Part shown: positions 1 through 6,226 of the stretch, in pieces
Layout of the letters: every line of letters begins with the position of its first letter
How positions within the stretch are numbered: position 1 is the first letter of the stretch
NCBI GenBank assembly: GCA_030612585.1
Contig: JAUWNP010000135.1
Span: 1 to 12,062, forward strand
DNA length: 12,062 nucleotides
From: Anaerolineae bacterium
GTDB taxonomy: Bacteria > Chloroflexota > Anaerolineae > B4-G1
Direction of reading: 5' to 3'
Program-made: the position numbers and the translations under genes
Notes under the pieces: model-generated
Told to the model about the DNA's origin: nothing
Database searches by the model: none
Seen by the model: the letters and a program-made list of their open reading frames with translations, nothing else

Positions 1-1
1 T

Positions 2-1768
2 GCCTGGTGGTGCCGGGGGCTCAAAGATGCGAACGGAGACGTGACAGGGACCATATCCACGGCACGCGACATCACTGAGCGCAAGCGGACGGAGGAGGAG
101 CGGGATCGCCTGCTGGCGCAGATCCGTGGGCAGGCCCAACAGGTGCAGCAGATCATGGACACGGTGCCGGAAGGGGTACTCTTGCTGGACGCCGATGGGC
201 AGGTCATCCTGGCCAATCCGGTGGCAGAGAAGGACCTGGTCGCCCTGGCCGGTGCTCGCGTGGGCGATACGCTCACCCACCTGGGCGACCGGCCGCTGGT
301 GGAACTGCTGACCTCGCCTCCCAAGGGGCTGTGGCACGAGGTGGCGACGGACGACAGAATTTTTGAACTCATCGCCCGGCCCGTCGAAACCGGCTCTACG
401 CCCGGTGGACCACCGCCCGCGACAAAGATGAAGGTCGCTGAAACAGTGTCTGGTGCCGCAACAGCGGCTGGCGAAATCCAAAATCGAGCGGGCTGGGTAC
501 TGGTCATCCGGGACGTGACCCGGGAGCGGGAGATCCAACGGCATGCCCAGCAGCGGGAACGGTTGGCAACGGTGGGCCAACTGGCCGCCGGCATCGCCCA
601 CGACTTCAACAACATCATGGCCACCATCGTCCTGTATGCCCAGATGTTATCGCAGACGGAGGACCTGACCCCCCGTGGCCACGAGCGATTGGCTACGGTC
701 AACCAGCAAGCGATGCACGCGACCAACCTGACCCAGCAGATCCTGGACTTCAGCCGGCGCGCGGTGCTCGAACGGCGACCCCTGAACTTGTTACCGCTCT
801 TGAAAGAGCAGATCAAACTGCTGGAGCGCACCCTGCCGGAGAACATCAAGATCGCCCTGGCCTACGGGCCGGACGAGTACACAGTCAACGCCGACCCGAC
901 GCGGGTGCAGCAGGCGGTGATGAACCTGGCACTCAACGCGCGGGACGCTATGCCGGAGGGAGGGAACTTGCGTTTCGGGTTGGAGCGGATACAGGTTCAG
1001 CCCGGCGAGTCGCCGCCCCTGCCGGAGATGGAAGTGGGCGAATGGGTGCAGGTGACGGTTGCGGACACCGGGAGCGGCATTCCGCCCGATATACTGCCGC
1101 GCGTCTTCGATCCCTTCTTCACCACCAAAGAGCCCGGAAAAGGCAGCGGGCTGGGGCTGGCCCAGGTGCACGGCATCGTGAAGCAGCACGAGGGTGAGAT
1201 TGACGTGCAGAGCCCTTCGACAGGCTCAGGGCAGGTTCCTTCGACGGAGTTTATCCCGAGCGAGGCCGAGGGGCTCAGGACAGGCCAGGTAGGCCAGGGG
1301 ACGACCTTCACCATCTACCTGCCGGCCCTGCCGGTGCATCCGGCGGAAGCGCCAACCCTGGAAATAGAGGCTCTTACCAAAGGGGAGGGAGAGACCATCC
1401 TGGTGGTGGAAGACAACGCGCCCACGCGGCAGGCGCTGGTGGAGAGCCTGGAATTGCTGAACTACCGGACGCTGGAGGCGTCGGATGGCCAGGAGGCGCT
1501 GGCGATTCTGGAACGACAGACTTCGGAAGTCTCAAGTCCTAAAGTCGCGTTGGTGCTGAGCGACGTGGTGATGCCAGGGATGGGCGGCGTCGCGTTGTTC
1601 CACGCCTTGAGGCAGAGGAATCTGGCGGTGAAGGTTGTGCTGCTGACCGGCCATCCGTTGGAGAAGGATATGGAGAGGCTGCGAACGCAGGGGCTGAGCG
1701 ATTGGCTGCCCAAGCCCCCGAGCCTGGAACAACTGGCTGAAGTGGTGGCGCGGGCTCTGGAGTCCTGA
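2..1768 (+). CDS. Hybrid sensor histidine kinase, 5'-truncated by window edge
   Basis: Predicted hybrid histidine kinase that would autophosphorylate on His and pass phosphate to its own receiver. The frame is open from base 2. The GTG at 41 is probably internal, because residues before it (AWWCRGLKDANGD) run straight into TISTARDITERKR, the typical end of a PAS/PAC domain. Order: PAS tail; short coiled linker; second PAS-like domain (about nt 150-530); HisKA with GIAHDFNN, the phospho-acceptor His codon at 599-601; HATPase with N box NLALNARDAM (about 922-951), G1 DTGSGIPP (about 1064-1087), F box FDPFFTTKE and G2 GKGSGLGL (1136-1159); C-terminal receiver (about 1394-1765) with VVEDN and acceptor Asp in LSDVVMPG (1562-1564). 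No membrane segment is seen in the visible part. Odd features are a repeat-like in-frame insertion at 1214-1291 and a palindrome at 1518-1532. All catalytic motifs look intact, so it is probably functional. Its output partner is unknown. Confidence 0.93.
   Translation, partial: AWWCRGLKDANGDVTGTISTARDITERKRTEEERDRLLAQIRGQAQQVQQIMDTVPEGVLLLDADGQVILANPVAEKDLVALAGARVGDTLTHLGDRPLVELLTSPPKGLWHEVATDDRIFELIARPVETGSTPGGPPPATKMKVAETVSGAATAAGEIQNRAGWVLVIRDVTREREIQRHAQQRERLATVGQLAAGIAHDFNNIMATIVLYAQMLSQTEDLTPRGHERLATVNQQAMHATNLTQQILDFSRRAVLERRPLNLLPLLKEQIKLLERTLPENIKIALAYGPDEYTVNADPTRVQQAVMNLALNARDAMPEGGNLRFGLERIQVQPGESPPLPEMEVGEWVQVTVADTGSGIPPDILPRVFDPFFTTKEPGKGSGLGLAQVHGIVKQHEGEIDVQSPSTGSGQVPSTEFIPSEAEGLRTGQVGQGTTFTIYLPALPVHPAEAPTLEIEALTKGEGETILVVEDNAPTRQALVESLELLNYRTLEASDGQEALAILERQTSEVSSPKVALVLSDVVMPGMGGVALFHALRQRNLAVKVVLLTGHPLEKDMERLRTQGLSDWLPKPPSLEQLAEVVARALES
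1214..1291 (+). repeat. REP-like repeat inserted in frame in kinase ATPase domain
   Basis: A 78-bp (26-codon) block interrupts the end of the HATPase domain, between GEIDVQS and GQGTTFTIYLP, which are normally joined by only a few residues. It contains CCTTCGAC twice (1214-1221 and 1238-1245) and GGCTCAGGNCAGG twice (1223-1235 and 1272-1284). The encoded peptide (PSTGSGQVP...PSEAEGLRTG) is low-complexity and unlike a kinase. The complement reads CCTGAGCCTGTCGAAGG, which I recall as a dispersed short repeat in several environmental bacterial genomes; I cannot check that here. The length is a multiple of three, and the flanking ATPase motifs are intact. Confidence 0.7.
1518..1532 (+). repeat. 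Perfect 7-bp palindrome within receiver domain
   Basis: AGACTTC, one G, then GAAGTCT make a perfect inverted repeat. It lies within codons for QTSEVSSPK, between the receiver's ALAILER helix and the VALVLSD strand that carries the phospho-acceptor. The loop appears a few residues longer than in typical receivers, so this may be a second small repeat insertion in the same gene. It could also be ordinary loop variation. Confidence 0.45.
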
Positions 1769-1791
1769 CCCTTGCCCATGAGTTGAACATT

Positions 1792-1797
1792 GGAGAG
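1792..1797 (+). promoter_or_regulatory. Ribosome binding site for the CHASE4 kinase
   Basis: GGAGAG lies 7 nt upstream of ATG 1805. This favours ATG 1805 over the in-frame TTG at 1790, which would overlap the site and has no Shine-Dalgarno sequence of its own at a proper distance. Confidence 0.7.
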
Positions 1798-1804
1798 CAA
1801 GCAC

Positions 1805-4800
1805 ATGAAACTGCGCAAAAGGACACTGATCGCCATTGGCGCGACGTTCGCCTGTCTGGTGCTGATACTCTACCTCGTCTCGCGCGTCATCCTGATGGGA
1901 AGTTTCGCCGAACTGGAGGAGCAGTATGCCCGCAGGGACGTTGAACGAGTGCTGAGCGCCTTGTCTGATGAACTCGCCGCCTTGGATACGATGGTCTTCG
2001 ACTGGGCCGCGTGGGACGACACCTACACATTCATCGAAGACGCCAACGAAGAGTATATCGCGTCGAATCTCGTAGATGAAACCTTCACCAGTCCCAGGCT
2101 CAATCTGATGCTATTTATCAACTCCTCTGGCCAGATTGTCTTTGGCAAAGGCTTCGACCTGGATAACGAAGAGGAAATATCCGTCCCACAGAGTCTACAG
2201 GAACATCTGACTGACGATGCCCTCCTGCGCCACCCCGACACGGAGAGCAGCATCACGGGGATCGTGCTTCTTCCCGAAGGCCCCCTGCTCGTCGCCTCGC
2301 GGCCTATCCTGACCAGTGAGGAAGAAGGCCCGCTTCGCGGCACGATGATCATGGGACGCTACCTGGACTCTACGGAGGTCGAGCGCCTGGCCGAGATCAC
2401 CCACGTGTCCCTCAGCGTGCGCCGGCCCGATGACGAACAGATGCCACCTGACTTTCAAGCGGCGCGTGCAGCCCTCTCGCCATCTTTTCCGCAAGAAGCA
2501 TCGGTTTTCGTCCAACCACTGAGCGCCGAGTCGGTGGCGGGATATGCCCTGCTGAATGATATCTACGGAGAGCCCAGTCTCATGTTGAGAGTGGATATGC
2601 CCAGGGAAATCTACCAGCAGGGCCAAACCAGCATGCTTTATCTCGTCTTTCTGCTCATGGTGGGTGGCATGGCGTTTACCGGGATGTCCTCACTGATGAC
2701 GGACAAGATCGTGATTTCGCGATTGGTTCGTCTCAACGCGGATGTCAATAGCATCGGCGCAAGCGGTGACCTGTCAACGCGCGTATTGGCGACAGGCAGA
2801 GATGAACTATCAAGCCTGGCTGACACGATCAATGGGATGCTGGCAGCACTGGAACAGTCCAATAGTGAGTTACGTGAGAGCGAGGAACGGTATCGCCTGT
2901 TGTTTAACAGTGGCAACGACGTAGTGCTCGTCAGTAGAATGACAGATGAAGGACTGCCGGGCAAACTCATTGCAGTCAATGACGTCGCGTGTCGGAAACT
3001 CGGCTATACGAGAGAAGAGTTGTTGCAGTTATCTCCTTTGGACTTGGCCGCTCCTGAAAACTGGGACGATTTTCCCGCGCTGGCACAAAAGTTTCTGACC
3101 GAGAGATGGGTTCTCTTCGAGACGATGGGTCTTGCCAAAGATGGCACACAGATACCTTTTGAGATCAATGCCCATCTGTTCGACCTCGATGCACAGCCCG
3201 CTATGCTATCTATCTCCCGCGACATCACCGAGCGCAAGCGGGCGGAGGAGGCGCTGCGGGAGTCTGAACGGCGCTTCCGCGACGTGGCCCGTACCACCGG
3301 CGACTGGATCTGGGAAGTGGACGCCGAAGGCCGGTACACCTACGTCAGCCCGATCGTCGAGCAGGTGCTGGGCTACACGCCTGCGGAGATGCTGGGCCGG
3401 CATTACTGCGACTTCTTTCACACCAACGAGGAACTAAGGGTACTGATCCAAGAGATTTTCCACAGGAAGGAACCATTTGTCAATCTCGTCGGCTCGAACG
3501 TGCACAAGGACGGGCACGAGGTGGTTCTGGAAACCAGCGGCCTGCCGCTGACCGGCGCGGAGGGCAATCTGCTGGGCTATCGGGGTGCCTGTCGTGACGT
3601 CACGGCCGAGCACCGGCTGGAGGAGAGGCTGGCCATGGTGCACGCTCTAGGGCGGGAGTTGGTGCTCTCCGGGGACGAGCAGCAGGTTGCTCATGCAGCC
3701 GTAGACGCCGCCAGGCTCCTGTTGCGGTGCCAGTTGTGTGGGTTGTGGCTGGTGGACGAGGAGAGGAAGGCGCTGTTCCGCCGGGCCTACTATGCCTCTG
3801 AGCAGGTAGCGGACATCACCACACTGCCTCTGGATGGCGAGCAGGGCATCGTCGTGGCTGTGGCCCGGAGCGGAGAGCCGGTCTACCTGCCCGACGTGCG
3901 AGAGGACGCACGCCACATTGACGCTGGCATAGATATCCGCGCGGAGTTGTGCGTGCCCCTCAAAGTGGAGAAACGGGTCATCGGGGTGCTCAACGTCGAA
4001 AGTGAGAAGTTGGATGCCTTTGGTGGCGATGATCGGCGGCTCTTATCCACCCTGGCCGACCAGGCCGCCATGGCTATCGAGAACGCCCGGCTGTATGAAG
4101 AGGCCGAGCAACGTCTGTCTGAGGCCAGATTGGTCCAGGAGGTGATGCTGGCAGCCGCCTCGACACTCGATTTCAACCTGGTGCTCGAACGTACCGTCAA
4201 GGCACTACACCGGGCGCTGGGCATTGACCGCATTGGCTTCCTGTTGCCGGGCGAGCGAGACGGTACGTTGGTGCCTCATCCATCCCTGGTCGGTTCTGTG
4301 GAAAGTACGCTTCAGATTCCCATCACAGGCAGCCTGGTCGGACAGGTTTATCGCACCGGCCAGCCAATGCTGGTGCGGGACCTGACGCAGGGACCCGACT
4401 ATCTTGAACGAGCCCCTGAAGTCTGTTGCGCAATGGCCATACCAGTACGGATTGGTGACCGCGTCATCGCGGTGCTGCACGCCGAGAGCCCCCAGGCGGG
4501 AGCCTTCGGCGAGGACGAACTACGCCTCTTCACCACCGTCGCGGGACAGTTAGGCGTGACGCTGGAGAATGCCCGGCTCTTCCAGAGGGAACGGGAGCAG
4601 CGTGAGCAACTGCGCACGCTGACCACGCGGCTGACAGAAGCCGAAGAAGCCGAGCGACAGCGGTTGGCGCGGGAGTTGCACGACCAGGTGGGACAGAACC
4701 TGACCGCCCTCGGCCTCAACCTGAACATCGTGCGCTCGCAGATGCCCAAGGAAACGGCAGACCTGGTACGTCCCCGCCTGGATGATTCGCTGGCGCTGGT

Positions 4801-5260
4801 GGAGCAGATGACCGAACGCATCTACGGCGTGATGGCCGATCTGCGGCCACCGGTGCTGGACGACTACGGACTGATGGCCGCGCTGCGTTGGTACAGCGCC
4901 CGGTTCGCCTCACGGGTGAATATCGCCGTAACCGTGCAGGGTGAGGACCCCGTCCCCCGGCTGGATGCACCCGTCGAGAATGTCATGTTCCGCATCACCC
5001 AGGAGGCGTTGACCAACGTGGCCAAGCACGCGCAGGCCACGCAAGTGACGGTGGCAGTGGAAGTGGGCAGCGGAACCGTGCGCCTGGTCGTCGCCGACGA
5101 CGGCATCGGCTTTGACCCCACGCGCGTGGCCGGGCCCGATGAACGCCTGAAATGGGGACTGCTCACCATGGCCGAGCGGGCGGAGGGGGTGGGCGGTCAC
5201 TTCCGCATCGAGTCCAGTCCTCAGCGGGGTGCGCGGGTTATCGTGGAGGTAGCGCGATGA
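1805..5260 (+). CDS. CHASE4-HAMP-PAS-PAS-GAF-GAF histidine kinase (HisKA_3 type)
   Basis: Membrane sensor kinase of the NarX/DegS-like class, 1151 residues from ATG 1805. TM1 is about 7-30. An extracytoplasmic CHASE4-like domain follows (about 50-200), with the family's hallmark FDWAAWDDTYTFIED at 65-79. TM2 is about 277-297, then HAMP about 298-350. PAS1 (about 358-480) ends SRDITERKRAEE. PAS2 (about 486-605) starts RRFRDVARTTGDWIWEVD. GAF1 is about 620-765 and GAF2 about 785-925. The dimerisation domain has RLARELHDQVGQ with phospho-acceptor His959. The ATPase has ITQEALTNVAKHA (N box, 1064-1076) and ADDGIGFD (G1, 1097-1104). All catalytic motifs are present. It would sense an unknown external signal through CHASE4 and internal signals through PAS/GAF; the ligands cannot be read from sequence. 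It starts 36 bp after the upstream kinase, and its stop overlaps the start of the NarL-type regulator, which is its probable partner. Confidence 0.95.
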   Translation: MKLRKRTLIAIGATFACLVLILYLVSRVILMGSFAELEEQYARRDVERVLSALSDELAALDTMVFDWAAWDDTYTFIEDANEEYIASNLVDETFTSPRLNLMLFINSSGQIVFGKGFDLDNEEEISVPQSLQEHLTDDALLRHPDTESSITGIVLLPEGPLLVASRPILTSEEEGPLRGTMIMGRYLDSTEVERLAEITHVSLSVRRPDDEQMPPDFQAARAALSPSFPQEASVFVQPLSAESVAGYALLNDIYGEPSLMLRVDMPREIYQQGQTSMLYLVFLLMVGGMAFTGMSSLMTDKIVISRLVRLNADVNSIGASGDLSTRVLATGRDELSSLADTINGMLAALEQSNSELRESEERYRLLFNSGNDVVLVSRMTDEGLPGKLIAVNDVACRKLGYTREELLQLSPLDLAAPENWDDFPALAQKFLTERWVLFETMGLAKDGTQIPFEINAHLFDLDAQPAMLSISRDITERKRAEEALRESERRFRDVARTTGDWIWEVDAEGRYTYVSPIVEQVLGYTPAEMLGRHYCDFFHTNEELRVLIQEIFHRKEPFVNLVGSNVHKDGHEVVLETSGLPLTGAEGNLLGYRGACRDVTAEHRLEERLAMVHALGRELVLSGDEQQVAHAAVDAARLLLRCQLCGLWLVDEERKALFRRAYYASEQVADITTLPLDGEQGIVVAVARSGEPVYLPDVREDARHIDAGIDIRAELCVPLKVEKRVIGVLNVESEKLDAFGGDDRRLLSTLADQAAMAIENARLYEEAEQRLSEARLVQEVMLAAASTLDFNLVLERTVKALHRALGIDRIGFLLPGERDGTLVPHPSLVGSVESTLQIPITGSLVGQVYRTGQPMLVRDLTQGPDYLERAPEVCCAMAIPVRIGDRVIAVLHAESPQAGAFGEDELRLFTTVAGQLGVTLENARLFQREREQREQLRTLTTRLTEAEEAERQRLARELHDQVGQNLTALGLNLNIVRSQMPKETADLVRPRLDDSLALVEQMTERIYGVMADLRPPVLDDYGLMAALRWYSARFASRVNIAVTVQGEDPVPRLDAPVENVMFRITQEALTNVAKHAQATQVTVAVEVGSGTVRLVVADDGIGFDPTRVAGPDERLKWGLLTMAERAEGVGGHFRIESSPQRGARVIVEVAR

Positions 5261-5910
5261 GCATCACTGTTTTCCTGGCAGACGACCACGCCGTGGTGCG
5301 CGACGGGCTGCGGTTCTTGCTGGAGGCACAGCGGGACATCGAAGTGATCGGCGACGCGGACAACGGGCGCGACGCGGTGCACCAGGTGGCACAACTCCAC
5401 CCGGATGTCGTGATCCTGGACATTGCTATGCCCGAACTGAACGGCATCGAGGCGGCGCGGCAAATCGGCGAAGTCTGCCCATCCGCCCAGATTATCATGC
5501 TCTCGATGCACTCTACAACCGAGCACGTCTTTCGAGCGTTGCAGGCCGGAGCACGCGGCTACCTGCTGAAAAAATCGGCTGGCATCGAGGTAGTCAACGC
5601 CATCCGCGCCGTGCTTGCCGGCCGTCGTTACTTGAGCCAGAAGATCTCAGACAAGGTATTTGACGACTACGTGCGCCAGCGCGAGGCCGTGCAAGCGAAG
5701 ATGCCGCTGGCGCGCCTCAGCCCACGCGAGCGGGAAGTTCTGCAACTTCTCGTCGAGGGCAAATCGAACGTAGAAATCGCCGGCATCCTTTTCCTCTCCC
5801 CCAAGAGCGTTGACACCTATCGCAGGCGTCTGATGCAGAAGTTGGGTATCAGCGACCTCCCCAGTCTCGTCAAGTTTGCCATCCTGCACGGATTGACCCC
5901 ACTGGAATAG
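5257..5910 (+). CDS. NarL/LuxR-family response regulator
   Basis: DNA-binding response regulator of 217 residues, the family's usual size. The receiver domain (about 3-120) has acidic residues D9/D10, phospho-acceptor D55 in VVILDIAMPELNG, switch serine S83 and conserved K105 in GYLLKKSA. The LuxR-type helix-turn-helix (about 152-215) has LSPREREVLQLLVEGKSN and SPKSVDTYRRRLMQKLGI, the recognition helix region. The ATG at 5257 overlaps the kinase stop (ATGA), and GGAGGT lies at 5245-5250, 6 nt upstream. Translation is therefore probably coupled to the kinase and the pair is cognate. A longer in-frame reading upstream exists, but it overlaps the kinase ATPase domain and has no receiver homology. 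Targets are unknown; the adjacent surface-protein operon starting after 5911 is a reasonable candidate by position only. Confidence 0.96.
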   Translation: MSITVFLADDHAVVRDGLRFLLEAQRDIEVIGDADNGRDAVHQVAQLHPDVVILDIAMPELNGIEAARQIGEVCPSAQIIMLSMHSTTEHVFRALQAGARGYLLKKSAGIEVVNAIRAVLAGRRYLSQKISDKVFDDYVRQREAVQAKMPLARLSPREREVLQLLVEGKSNVEIAGILFLSPKSVDTYRRRLMQKLGISDLPSLVKFAILHGLTPLE

Positions 5911-5966
5911 GCAGAACCCCAATCCAAGGACACTCCCTAGGGCAATCGCATTTATCCCATTCGCTC

Positions 5967-6015
5967 GGCCTGGATCGCCAGATCCAGGCCCTAGCCACTG
6001 GATTTGGCAATCCAG
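5967..6015 (+). repeat. Pair of inverted hairpins (REP/BIME-like or terminator)
   Basis: Hairpin A has arms GGCCTGGATC (5967-5976) and GATCCAGGCC (5981-5990), a perfect 10-bp stem with loop GCCA. Hairpin B has arms CTGGATT (5998-6004) and AATCCAG (6009-6015) with loop TGGC. The loops are reverse complements of each other and the stems share CTGGAT/ATCCAG, so B looks like an inverted, slightly diverged copy of A. No T-run follows. This could end transcription of the upstream operon with help from a factor, or be a dispersed extragenic palindrome. Confidence 0.65.
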
Positions 6016-6073
6016 CGGGAGCAAAAAGGGCTTCAGGGGCGCGTCTGGTTTGTCCGGTTTATCCTACATCAAC

Positions 6074-6095
6074 TGTCTGCTTTCCCTGACAGACA
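6074..6095 (+). promoter_or_regulatory. TGTCTG-N10-CAGACA dyad, possible operator
   Basis: Perfect 6-bp inverted repeat with half-sites at 6074-6079 and 6090-6095, centres 16 bp apart, just upstream of an A-rich stretch (6091-6099 and 6114-6117). It is placed well for a dimeric regulator at the surface-operon promoter. It does not match the classical E. coli NarL heptamer. It could be a chance repeat. Confidence 0.3.
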
Positions 6096-6125
6096 AAAAG
6101 CGCAGTTTGTGGCAAAATAGATACA

Positions 6126-6170
6126 CCAGCGAAAGACTGGGCCGCACGCCGGAAGCCGCAACTTGTTGCG
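6126..6170 (+). promoter_or_regulatory. Possible structured 5' leader of surface operon
   Basis: Two small hairpins precede the operon's first gene. One is CCAGC (6126-6130) with GAAA loop and G-A-CTGG (6135-6140, one bulged A), a GNRA-capped stem. The other is CGCAA (6157-6161), loop CTTG, TTGCG (6166-6170). Between them lies GCCGCACGCC (6141-6150), and GCCGGGATTG follows at 6182-6191. The GAAA hairpin followed by a CGCA segment and a later GCCGGG segment loosely recalls the cyclic-di-GMP-I (GEMM) riboswitch. Several conserved core bases are missing, including the GCAAACC and ACGCAAAGC segments. Confidence 0.2.
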
Positions 6171-6226
6171 CTAGTCCCGCCGCCGGGATTGATGACGCAG
6201 AGAAGAGTAATTCGCCATAAAGCGAG

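Larger units (their letters stand above)
5911..6226 (+). other. 316-bp intergenic region between the two operons
   Basis: No convincing coding sequence is seen here on either strand. The first third carries two neighbouring hairpins (5967-5990 and 5998-6015). An outer pair, CTAGGGC (5937-5943) and GCCCTAG (5988-5994), could form an alternative fold. The remainder should hold the promoter and leader of the surface operon. It contains a dyad at 6074-6095 and hairpins at 6126-6140 and 6157-6170. A weak sigma70-like pair, CAGACA (6090-6095) and CAAAAT (6113-6118), has 17 bp between the hexamers but matches only 4 of 6 bases in each. No T-tract follows any hairpin. Confidence 0.6.

Noticed and set aside
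997..1314. Minus-strand frame with EPVEGL-type residues
   Set aside because: This is the reverse reading of the repeat at 1214-1291 and the kinase ATPase domain, not a gene.
5152..5256. N-terminal extension of the response regulator
   Set aside because: It overlaps the kinase's ATPase end, and the receiver domain begins at ATG 5257 with a good ribosome site.
5967..5990. Intrinsic (rho-independent) terminator
   Set aside because: The stem is strong but no T-tract follows, so I call it a hairpin or repeat and not a confident intrinsic terminator.
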